The translations under genes and the position numbers were made by a program. The notes beneath the pieces were generated by a model. It saw only the letters and a program-made list of their open reading frames with translations, had not been told where the DNA came from and ran no database searches. From Mesorhabditis belari (Eukaryota > Nematoda > Chromadorea > Rhabditida > Rhabditidae), in NCBI GenBank assembly GCA_958450365.1, contig CAUEEP010000939.1, forward strand, positions 2,418,001 to 2,482,000: a DNA stretch of 64,000 nucleotides, written 5' to 3'. Positions 10,827-22,400 of this stretch are shown in pieces (the stretch's first letter is position 1; every line of letters begins with the position of its first letter).

Positions 10827-11568
10827 TTAAAGTGATTGGTTACCCGCAGAAGAGGAAAATGACGAATGAAAAAGATCGCGTGGATGCCTTGGGGCGACAA
10901 GCTCTCCTTTAACTGATGGATGATAGGAATAATCGAGGACATGATTGTAGAAAGGATAAGTGGGATTATTGAAGACTGGCATCAAAACCTCGTACATGAT
11001 CACCAAGAGAAGGACGGCACCCGAGAAGAAGAGAGCGAGATAGCAGAGTTCCTGGATAAATATTGGTTTGTTGAAATTATTGCTTTGGTTGGGGTTTAAG
11101 AATGGACGACTACAAGGGTCTAGAGGCTTAGGCTTAGGCTTAGGCAGTAGATATGTTATCTCTAGGCTGTAGACATGTTATCTAATCAAATCTTGCATCA
11201 AACTGGATCCAAAATCGATCAGAACCATTTTATTCGACATGAATTGCTCGGATAAAACGTCTACATAATCTAGATAGATATCTAGACTTCGAGATCGATT
11301 CAAGACTTAGAATAACACGTTAACTAGTGATAACTAGTGATAACTAATGATAACTAATGATAACTAATGATAACTAATGATAACTAGTGATAACTAATGA
11401 TAACTAATGATAACTAGTGATAACTAATGATAACTAGTGATAATTAATGATAATTAGTGATAACTAGTGATAACTATTGATGTGTTTTGAAAATGAACAA
11501 ACCTTTCCTCGAAAAGGCACCACATCGGGATCAGAGAGACCCAAATCGTCATCGAAATCCCAACACAT
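10827..11568 (-). CDS. Small single-pass membrane protein, unknown function
   Basis: Two-exon model. Exon 1 is 11503-11568 (ATG 11566-11568) and exon 2 is 10827-11051 (TAA 10827-10829), joined in phase 0, giving 96 residues. Residues 1-22 are acidic (MCWDFDDDLGLSDPDVVPF). A hydrophobic helix follows (YLALFFSGAVLLLVIMYEVL, about 26-45), then a tail of about 50 residues rich in Pro, Tyr and His with a KGELVAPRHPRD segment. A TTTTTAG acceptor 35-40 bases upstream of the ATG, after which all three frames hit stops, fits a trans-splice or 5'-UTR splice site. The family is not recognised. The gene lies 1.9 kb downstream of the ABCA gene on the same strand, with a transposon in the gap. Confidence 0.55.
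11313..11478. repeat. 10-bp minisatellite in an intron
   Basis: About sixteen copies of TAACTARTGA (alternating TAACTAATGA and TAACTAGTGA). It fills most of the single intron of the small membrane-protein gene. Confidence 0.9.
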
Positions 11569-11723
11569 TTACACGTAACGAAATAATGCGATCAAAGTAT
11601 GAAAACTAAAAACTTATGATTATTTTTGCTAATTTTAAACTTCAACTCACCAATACACGTAGTTGAAGACACGTTTTTTTTGAGAAAAAGTTATTTTTGA
11701 TCTTCTGTTGATGGAGCTGGATC

Positions 11724-11822
11724 GGATGGGACAAAATCTCGACCAATAGATGAGCCGGAAGTGCTTAGCTGAACAGAGTACATTAGGAAACGAATCAGAG
11801 TAGCTTAGCCGTCTTTATTACC
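11724..11822. repeat. Left arm of a long-range inverted repeat
   Basis: About 95 bases (core GCTTAGCTGAACAGAGTACA) match the reverse complement of 14043-14141 at roughly 87% identity by eye. The arms are 2.2 kb apart and enclose a foldback element and the last two exons of the ABCA gene. Confidence 0.75.
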
Positions 11823-12209
11823 CCATTTTGCACTAACTTGACCAAAAAACCAAGTCTATTTCCAAATTTCCAACTAGGGAATCCCTTGTAGTTAGATTTC
11901 GGGAGCTATCTGACTCCAAGGTGAAATATGTTTTCAAATGGTTAAAGATATTCCGAAACTTCAAATCCTACATATCATAAGCCGTTTTTGAGATAACCCT
12001 TCAAAGTTTTGATCAATTTCATCAAACAGCAAGCTAGCCTTGGCGCCGATCGTTTATCAATTAATTTGGCGAGTGCTTCTAATCCGATTTCGGATTGTAT
12101 GATATATAAATTGTGCAATACTCGGATCTGGATTTGAAAATTTTAAAAACCTATTAGATTTCGATATAAATTACCCAAGTTTTCAGTTATGAGCACCTCT
12201 TTCCGAGAA

Positions 12210-13204
12210 AATTCAGGGTTGGCGCTTTAAAGCGTGGTAAAACTACCGTACCCCTCCAATTAGTGCAAAATTTCATTTTTTTTTCATTCTTGGGGAATAG
12301 GACAAATGCGATCTTTTTTTTGCGCATCCGGCCCATTAGCGCACCTTTTTTCGCGTTTTAAAAAAGCTCTAAAAAGCTAATATTAACCAATTTCTATTCC
12401 AAAAGTTGTTTTTCTAGGTAATTTTAGGGCGTAGAATCCAAATTTTGACATATCAGAGCTTGTGGAAGCAAACGGACGGAGTTATACAAAGAGAAAAATC
12501 GACAATTTTCTGTAATTTGATCTAGCCGTTTTGTCTTTCAAATTGGTTCCACACGCTCTGTTATGTCAAAATTTCGATTCTTCGCCCTAAAATTACCTAG
12601 AAAAACAACTTTTGGAATAGAAATTGGTTAATATTAGCTTCTTAGAGCTTTGTTTTTGTGACTTTTTAGTTGAAAAAACTTTTTTTTCATTCTTGTTCAT
12701 TTCATTTTATTCTTTTTGCGTTTTTTTCAACATTTCAACGTTTTTTCAACTAAAAAGTCACAAAAACAAAGCTTCCGCCATAGAAAATGATAAAAACCAC
12801 TTCACTTAACATAGAAAATGATAAAAACCACTTAAATCACGATAAAAAAAATGATAAAAACCACTTAAATCACGATAAAAAAAATGATAAAAACCACTTA
12901 ACTTAACATAAAAATGATAAAAACCACTTAAATTAACATTAGTTGGCATCAAGTTTGTGGAGCAGATCGTCAGGAAGCAAGTGAGTCTAAAAGAACTCTA
13001 CAAACAAAGCTTCCGCCACAGAAAATGCTGTTAAAAACGTAACTTAGCTTTATCCTCTTTGTTTCCTGCAAAAACAAACGCGATCACATCAGAAAAATGC
13101 AAAAAGAATAAAATGAAATAAACAAGAATGAAAAAAATGAAATTTCGCGCAAATTGGAGGGGTACGGTAGTTTTACCACGTTTTAAAGCCCCAACCCTGA
13201 ATTT
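12210..13204. mobile_element. Composite foldback element with nested family A fragment
   Basis: Outer arms (12210-12262 and 13153-13204, core AAACTACCGTACCCCTCC) are inverted. Inside the left arm a family A element starts at 12292 (GGGGAATAGGACAAATGCGA) but lacks its right terminus. The centre (12640-13080) holds tandem copies of an AAAATGATAAAAACCACTTA unit. No transposase. Confidence 0.75.
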
Positions 13205-13486
13205 TTTTGCGCCCTTTCATCTCAAGAGGCTCTTTCCTCTCGTTTGAAGTTGGCCATTTTCACTTTTTTTTGAGTTTTTCAATTTTTGATCTTGAAAATC
13301 TCGAAAACTAAATAGACAATTTTCATTTTTTTTTTTCAGCCCTTCTAGTGGGATTTCCTCTACTTTCTGTAAATCATAATATTAGTTTTGTGAAACCAAT
13401 TCCATCAATCAATCAATGTAAAATCAATCAAATGCCTAATCAAACTCGTTTTATCTAGATTTCGGTTTCGAATTCAAGTCTCAAGT

Positions 13487-16400
13487 TCACCTAAAACCCA
13501 CCCGACTACTCGCTGTCTCGTCTAGAGTCTCAGGAATCTCAAGATGATCGATTTGTTCACTTTGTTCACTTTGTTGGGGTCTTCCTTCCGAGTATTCTCT
13601 CGATCTAGCAACCGGTGATGAAGCAGAAAGCGAATGGAAAATATCGTCGAGAGTCGTTTGGGAAAGAGCGAAATCCTCGACCGGTATCACGCTTTTCACC
13701 TTTAAAAATGATTAAAGGTACTGAATTTTTTTTTTCTTTAAATTACCCTATTGACGTGATGGAGCAACTCGGCGACTGTGGCTGTTCCGTCAGGGATATG
13801 AGCGTAAACTGTGGAACAATGGATGGCGGTAATCTGGAATTGAATCAGAATTGGAGCAGAATTAGATCAGAATTAGATCAGAATTAGATCAGAATTCGAT
13901 CAGAATTGAATTAGAATTCGATCTGGAATCAAAACAGGGACCTGAGTGTAAAATTCTTTAAATTCTCTTTCTTTTAACACTAAATTCATGGTCAAAAAGT
14001 TAAAAATTCAATTTCTAGTACAACTTTTCCTCCTGACCTGAGTAGAGGGGTAATATAGACAGTTAAGTTACTGTAATTCGTTTCCTAATGTACTCTGTTC
14101 AGCTAAGCACCTCCGGTTCATCTATTCATCGAGATTTTGTCTCCTTAAAGAAGCACCATGCGCTTCTAATCTACTTAAAAAGGAAAGTCAACTGCCAAAT
14201 GATAAGAGCCATAAACCTATGAACGTAGAATTTCACGCTGAATCCGAATCTGCTTTCCGTTTATGCAAAGGGGCACTCTGTCAAAAGTTATAAGCATGTA
14301 AAGTTTTGTATGGGATTTCAAAAATCAATTTCATAAGCAGATTCTCGAGGGGCTAGAAAGCTGCTGTGGTGGCCGAGTGGAAGTCACCTAGAATACAAAG
14401 CAAGACCTCTCAGGTTCGACTCCGCCTTTGTACTTTTCTCTATTCCTTTTTTGGATTTGCTAATTGTTTGCGAAGTTAATTTTTCAAAATTTTAAGGTTC
14501 TTCTCCCTTATGAGCGTGGCCGAGTGGTCTGAAGCGGCTAAAGCGTCTAAAGCGTCTAAAGCGTCTGAAGCGTCTAAAGCGTCTAAAGCGTCTGAAGCGT
14601 CTAAAGCGTCTAAAGCGTCTAAAGCGTCTAAAGCGTCTAAAGCGTCTAAAGCGTCTAAAGCGTCTAAAGCGTCTAAAGCGCTGTATCAGTCTGGGATCAA
14701 AGACGGGGGTTCTTGGTTCGACCCCTCTGCAATGCTGGAGTCTTTTTTTTGACTGTTTTGAATAAAAGAAATTGTAAGTAAGACTTTAACAAGACTAATT
14801 TCGATTTTAAAAATAGATTCAGACCAATCTTTGGTAACAATTGATAACAATCGTTTGGTAATTTTAAAGTTTTTTTTGTTTCTTTTGTTCTATTTTGTTT
14901 AGATTACCCAAGAGAGTTAGGAAAAGAAATAAGAACTAAAAAAGGTAATAAGTTTCAGTCAAAATAGAACCAATTTGTCGTTAGTGAGAGGGAAAGCTGT
15001 GTAAGTGAAATTGGAATTGAAAGAATTGAAAAGAATTGAAAGAATTGAAAAGAATTGAAGGAATTGAAAAGTTCTTCAGCTTTCCCCTCTTTCCTTTTCA
15101 TTTTCCCATGCCTTAATACTGTTTGCACTTTGGCCTAAGTGACTCTCCCCTTTTTTTTCCCTTTTCCTTTCATCCTCAACTACACAAAAACGATGGCTTC
15201 TATTTTTTTTTTTTTTTCAGCCATTCAACCAGAGACACTGTTTTCAGAAAATGTTGAATTTAGAAGACGGTAAATAGAATGATTAAAGGTTTAAAGAGCA
15301 TTATTTATACAATAGATCGACTGTATACATAATGATCTACAGTATACGGCAGATCGTATTGTAGAAGTCAAGCCATGCCATTCGATGACTTAGGTTCAGC
15401 TTGAAGCTATGACTAAGCCTTTTGAAGTACCCTATCTACTGTACACAATGCACTATGTACAGTACTATCGTACTATGGACAGTACTATCGTCCTATGAAC
15501 AGTACTATCGTCCTATGAACAGTACTATCGTCCTATGGACAGTACTATCGTCCCATGGGCAGTACTATCGTCCTATGCACAGTACTATCGTCCTATGCAC
15601 AGTATGCTATCGTACTACAGCCCCTTGCTCACCTTTGCCCCTTGGATCCCCTCGACGAGTAAAGCAGCCGCCTCGTTGGCACTCTTCGAGTCCGGTGTCT
15701 TCAATGTCAACGTATATCCCTCGCCGAACTTTGTCTTCAAATGTTGCTTTGATCCAATGCATCGAATTCGACCATCATCCATTATAGCGATCCTTGTGCA
15801 AAGAGCCTAAATGTATATAAGTATTAGAGGAAGGCTCGTATTTTTAAAAAGTTTTGCTCGTCCGGAAATCAAAAGTTTACGAAGCTTTGTTTCTTACTGG
15901 TTTTGTTGTTGTGTTGTGTGTTTTCTGACTAGAGGTGTACAAAAACAGAAGCTATTTAGGCTCTGATCAGCTCTGATTAGTTGTTTTGTTGATTTGTTGA
16001 ATTTTTTATTGTTGATGTTGATGTTTGTTGATTTATTCTAAAAAAACACACCTCGCATTCCTCCATCGAATGCGATGTGAGCACAACAGCTCTTCCTGCT
16101 TTTCTCAATCGAGTCACAACTGTCCACAAGAATTGCTGTGATCCTGGATCCATGCCAGCTGAGGGTTCATCCTAAAAATTCTTATTCAACAATAGATTTC
16201 TTCAAAACCCCTCACCAAAAGAATGACTGGCGGTTGACTAACAAGAGCCACCGCAACCGACAATTTCCTCTTGTTTCCACCAGATAAATCCGATGTTAAA
16301 ACATTTGCATAAGGACGGAGATGAAGAGAGAAAAGAAGGGATTTCACAACCTATAAAATAGAATAAACATGAAAGAACCTATGAAATATCCTTCTCAAAT

Positions 16401-19400
16401 CTCTCCTTCTCAATCTCTCCTTCTCAATCTCTCCTTCTCAAGATCTCCTTCTCAAGCTCTCCTCCTCAAGATCTCCTTCTCAAACTCTCCTTCTCAAGCT
16501 CTCACTTGTTGTATCTTATGCTCGGGAACGCCTCGAATTCGAGCATAAAACGTCAATTGTTCTTGTGTGGTGAGCTTCATATGAAGAGCATCAAATTGTG
16601 GACAATAGCCAAGATGGCGGAAGCCTTCGGAAGCACAATGAACGACTCTAGAAAGCAAGGATTTGTTAAACTGACTTAAGGAGCAGTTGGCTAGGCTTAT
16701 CGTCTAGCCATCTTCTAGGCTGGTCTTCTAGGCTGCTTTGGTTAATAGTTTGATTCTAAACTAACAAGGGAAAGGCACTGATCGTTTTCATCATTGTCAT
16801 CATTGTCATCATTATCATAAATGTTAATTAAATGCCTTTCCAGCAATGCCTTTCCCTTGTGATGCTGAGTCTGAGCCTGTGGTTAGATTTGGTTCGAATT
16901 GACTTCGGCATAGTCTAATAGAGCTAGCATAGCCTTTTCTTTGCCCTAATCATAACGAAAAACTCACTGTGATCCAACCACTTCGACTTCTCCTTGTCCA
17001 ATCGGATGTTTCCCAGTCAACATCGCGAAAGTCGTTGTTTTACCAGCTCCATTTAAACCAAGAAGACCTAAAACCAAGAAGACCTCTCTCTTAAAGAACC
17101 TTAAAGAACTTTAATCCATAAAAACTCACCAAAGCATTCCCCAGGCGCTACAGCAAACGAAACGCCTTTTACAGCTAAATGTGAGCCGTACATCTGAAAA
17201 TCATGACCTTACAGTAATTCAATTTCTCAAACTTTTGCCAGATCGTGTACAACCAGTCCCGCATGTTCTCGATCCTCATTTTTCTCTCGAATGAAACGGA
17301 CCTGAGAATGGCTTTGATTTAAGCACTCTTTGCTTTGATTTAAGCTCTCTTTCTTCCTCATTTCCCTTGTATTTCCTTTTTTCTCTGGAAAAAAGATAGC
17401 TATCGGATAGCTATTGAGCTATTTAGCTGTTTAAATGGATGGGTTAGGGCATTTGCCTGGCAAGAGCAAAGGTAGAGCAAAGCAGAAGGGTCGAGGGTTC
17501 AATCCCTCTCCAGAAATCCGGAAATCTTTCTTTACGATTCCTTAATGTAGGACCTGTAGGTAGGTACTGTAGGTCCTACAGCACTCTGTAGGTCTTTCAG
17601 TACTCTGTAGGTCCTACACTACCCTGGAGGTCCTACCCTGTAGGTCTTACAGTACCCTGTAAGTCCTACAGCACTCTGTAGGTCCTACAGTACCCTATAG
17701 GTCCTACCCTGGAGGTCCTACAGCCCCCTGTAGGTCCTACAGCCCCCTGGAGGTCCTACAGCCCCCTATAGGTCAACATTAGCGCAAAATTAAAAGGAAA
17801 CTATAATAGAACTATTGAAGAATTGTCTCACCCGATCCCTTTCTCTGACCACATCATTATCCTCCTCTGTTCGCGATTTCTCAAGCGCGAATCCAGTTCT
17901 CAAACGCTCGATTCGTCTAAAAGATAACGTTAAATAAAGTCTCTTTTTCTGATTACCGAAAGACACCAAAACGTCCATTCTCAGCCAATATGAAGATCAC
18001 GAGCAAGACGATGAATTGGAACTAAAAGTCGAAGATTGATAGATTGATAGATTGATAGATTGATAGATTGATAAGATGATGGAAGCTTGCATTTGCAGCT
18101 ACAGTAAGCTAGAGCGTATAGCTACAGTAAGCTACATCTACAGCCAGCTACAGCTACAGTAGCAAGTTTGCTCTCAAGGCTATTTGACCTTCTTTAAGCT
18201 CTGTTTCTCAAGGCTATATGACCTTCTTTAAATCAAAACTTACAGCCAATGCCATGACATGTCGTCCCATAATATCATATGAGAGAATTGGTGGAACCGG
18301 GATCTCATCAATCATATCTTTCCGGTTCAATCCGTCTAAATTTCAAATGTTAGCTCATGTGAACAGCTAGAATGTGTCCCTGAAAGTAATCCGTTTCCTA
18401 AAACGTGGCCACTTTTTGAAAGCCTACTGTCATCTTGCATATTGACAAGATTGCTTTCAAAAATTGACATTTTGGAAAACGATTGCGTGGAACACACTCA
18501 GCTCTACTAAGTAGAGAACTGTTTCAACTCGATATTGAGTTAGGAAATGAGACTAAGGGGAATCGAACCAGGGTGAGGAGGGGGCCGCTATCGCGATCGA
18601 ACTAAAAAACGATCTCCATCTGATCTGATCTGATCTGAAAAGCATCGTCTCAAAATTTTAAGAGACACATGTTTTTCAATTTTATTAAACCAATGCAAAA
18701 TTTCCGAGAAAAACACTTTTGAAGTTTGGGACTTTTTGAAAAAACCGCTGAGGTATAGGGCCTAATTACTCTCGAGAGAGAAGCAAGCGGATGGTGTAGA
18801 GGATAGTGTGCTTGCACCTCGCGAGATAGCGGGCCCCCCTCCTCACCCTGGTTCGATTCCCCTTAGTGTCAAATTGAGATTTTCAAAAATTTGACAGTGA
18901 GGGGAATCGAACCAGAGTGAGGACGGGACCGGAATTGCGCGAGGTGCAAGCACACTATCCCCTGCGCCATTCAGGTGGGTTTTGAGGGGTGGTAATTTGG
19001 TGCTATACCGCGGCGGTTTCTTCAAAAAGATTTGTCTCTTAAAATTTCGAAACTCTTATGGATGGATGGATCAATGGACTCTTATGGATGGATGGTTGGA
19101 GTTCATTTCCCGTTCTAAGATCATTTCCCAACTCAACGCCCAGTTAAAACAGTTCCCTAATAAGAGGGACAAGACAAAAAAGACTCTCGTAAAAAAGCAA
19201 CGCAAAAAAAAAACTACTCGTGAGCTGAAGGTAAACTTTACGAAAAGATGAGAGAAAACTGATATTTTTTCCGAAAGAAAGAAGTAGTTAAGAATTGAAA
19301 TTTTCGTCGCTTTCAAGGACTTTTTATAACTCACTTTCCGCTCGGGTTAACTCTAAAGAAAGAAAATTGTTTTGTGGTGATATGGTTTTTAAATTTTCAA

Positions 19401-22400
19401 ATCTCTTACCAAGCATCATCTCGGCGAAATGGAAGACTTGATAGACAAAGGAGCCACTAAAATGAGGCGATTGATAAAAGGTTACAGTAAGTTACAGTAA
19501 GCTTGTAGCAAAAACGTCTGTCTGTCTATCTTTCTGTCGATCTTTTTGCCTTTAGTTTTTTTGTGTTTTTCTTAGCACCAATCCTTCTAATTGCATTATT
19601 TTAACTATGATTCGATGCAGAATAAAATTGCGCGTCGAATGATACCAAAATCAACTCAAAATGCGATTTCCATGCAAAGTTATGGGGCAAAAGGTTAAGC
19701 TCCACCCACAATCGACGGGGTTTAGGTTTTTAGTCAATAACTTTGCATGGAAATCGCATTTTGAGTTGATCTTGGTATCATTCGACGCGCAATTTTATTC
19801 TGCATCGAATCATAGTTAAAATAATGCAAATAGAAGGATTGTTGCTAAGAAAAACACAAAAAAACTAAAGGCAAAAAGATCGACAGATTTTTTTTCGTTA
19901 TGTCTAAGTTACAGTGTATTGACTTACCGATAAACACCCATTCCAAGGTTGAATTGTGGACTGAGAATCATGAAGACAACGGAGCACACATTGTACGCGT
20001 TTTCAAGGGTTTCATCCTATGTTTTTACGTCTTTTTATGTTCATCCTATGTTTTTATGTTTGCGCGCCAAGCTACAGTAATCCCTAAAGCCTGTCAGCTC
20101 AATAGTAAGAGTAGGCTAGGGCTGACATGGCTGACATGATTGACATGGCTGACAAGGCTGATAAGGCTGATAAGGCTGACAAGGCTGATAAGGCTGACAA
20201 GGCTGATAAGGCTGACAAGGCTGATAAGGCTGATAAGGCTGACAAGGCTTTCTATGCTTCTAGGCTTTCTATGCTCTCCCCAACACTCACCGTTTTCATC
20301 AATTGCTCTAAAACCATCACAACCATCGAAGTGACAACGCCGATGAAGAAGAGACCGATTGAGATGAGAATGAAAGCGAGTGAGGGAATGGTGAAGAAGC
20401 GCTGAAGGACAAACACGAACAAGAGAGCGCCCATTCTAGAATTTGAAGGATTGAAATGTTTTGACAGATTGAAAGATTTTGACAGAGTGAAAGAATTTTG
20501 AAGTTCAACGTTCAACTCACCCATAAACGAAAAAGAGAGTAAAGAAGGACATAGCGGTGGCAAAGTTATAGGTGACTTCAAGGACGCCGATACATCGATA
20601 CATGATCAAGATGAGGAATGAGGCAAGGATGACAATCGACTGAAAAGAAATCCCCTGATTCACATCTCTAATGATATCGATTCACAATTCTAATGAAAGT
20701 GTGCTTCTTGTGATTAAATAATTAATTAAACAAATTTACATTGTATTATTATTTGTTTTGATTTGTTTTGATTTGATTTGATTGATTTTATGGGAGTAGG
20801 ACAAATGCTACCTTTTTTGCTGGAAAAGGCCTTAGGCAAGGTCGTAGAGCTTCGAAAATGTTTTCATAGAAGGGAATCGTATGCGTAGATTCCGAATTTC
20901 GACAAATCAAACCTCGCTGACGCGTCAAATTTGGGCTAAAAGGCAAAAACTGCGGAAAAGCGTTAAGTTGCGTAGTTTTTGCCTTTTAGCCCAAATTTGA
21001 CGTGTCAGCGAGGTCTGATTTGTCGAAATTCGGAATCTACGCATACGATTCCCTTATATGAAAACATTTTCGAAGCTCTACGACCTTTCCTAAGGCCTTT
21101 TCCAGCAAAAAAAAAGGTGCGCAAATGTCCAGGTGCGCAAAAAAAAAGGTCGCATTTGTCCCACCCCCGATTTTATTTTATTTTATTTGATTTTGATTGA
21201 TTTTATCTGATTTTATTATAACTGCACTTTACGCTGTAACGGTTTTTTTTTCTTCATTTTTCTTTCTCTAAAAACGTTTCCCCTGATAATTTTATGTTTT
21301 TTTTTGTGTATTCTGGCATGAGGGAAAACATAAAAACCAGATTTCGTTGAAATCAAAATCGATTTAGAATCAATTTAAAATCAATTTCAAATCGATCAAA
21401 ATCGTTGGAATCGATCAAACTGTGAAGTTCAATTTTTCCCATAAAATTTTAGCTTTAATAGTCAAATTTTCAGACCAATTGATTGGGCCGTTTCTTTCTA
21501 AAACAGCAAAACAGACAGACAGACAGACAGCCGAAACAGACAGATACAGTACTGGACAATGAAATATCATATTTGAAAAACGATCGTCACGTTCGCACGT
21601 CTGTAACTTCTTTGTCTTTGACTTTAAACTATTAGTGTTATACATTTTCTGAAAGCTTTTTTCAAGGGCTACACAATGGTAGTATTAATATTTAGAAACA
21701 CCGTATTTTTTTGACGCATTTCAGCGCGTGCGAAAGTGACGATCAGTTTTCAAATATGATATTTCATTGTCCAGTATTGTAGTTGTAGCTTTAAATTTGC
21801 ATTTAAAGAAATTCCCATAACTATGATAGCGTTTTTTTTTTAAGTGCACACTTTACAAAGGGGAATTAATTACGTGGAACACACTCAACTAACTCTAATA
21901 ACTCTAATAACTCTAATAACTCTAATAACTCTAATAACTCTAATAACTCTAATAACTCTAATAACTCTAATAACTCAACAAACTCACAAAATCAAATATG
22001 TACTCGATTAGCCAATACATTTTTCTCTTCAAACCGGAAACAAGTTGTAGATGCATACTGTGGGTTTCACTGGAAAATCAGATTTGTTTAATTGTTGAAT
22101 AGTCTAAGAGAATTTTACCGATCCGTGACGAGAAACGAGGCAAAACCGGCTGGGATGATGCAGAAAGTGAAAATGATCAAAACGACTCGAAAAAGTGAAA
22201 GAGCAAGTCTGGAAATTCGTTGATAGTAAAGTACTATGTGTGTTGCTGGAATGCTGGAATGCTACTTGCTAGAATACTATACATAAAGTAATACTATCAT
22301 AATTGTGAGTGAAGTATGGGTCAGATTGAAAACTTTACTCTTAGAAGTGTTTTGTGATAAAAAAGGAATGCTTAAAATGAAATGAAAAGTCAAATTCTCC

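Larger units (their letters stand above)
13487..17916 (-). other. ABCA part 6: nucleotide-binding domain 2 and C-terminus (exons 61-70)
   Basis: Exons: 17832-17916, 17233-17301, 17130-17193, 16968-17067, 16506-16647, 16216-16350, 16052-16171, 15633-15806, 13747-13833, 13487-13699 (TGA 13487-13489). [20 protein letters not shown] leads to Walker [11 protein letters not shown]. The Q-loop is YCPQFDAL. The signature is [11 protein letters not shown]. Walker B is [13 protein letters not shown] and the switch His is in [12 protein letters not shown]. The regulatory tail holds [16 protein letters not shown] and [15 protein letters not shown], followed by about 50 low-complexity residues. Exons 68 and 69 are separated by 1.8 kb of tRNA-like and satellite sequence. 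Confidence 0.92.

Noticed and set aside
14510..14752. Ala/Lys/Ser repeat ORF (KASKASKAS) as a gene
   Set aside because: It is the 9-bp array within a tRNA-like sequence; the frame is open only because the unit is nine bases without a stop.
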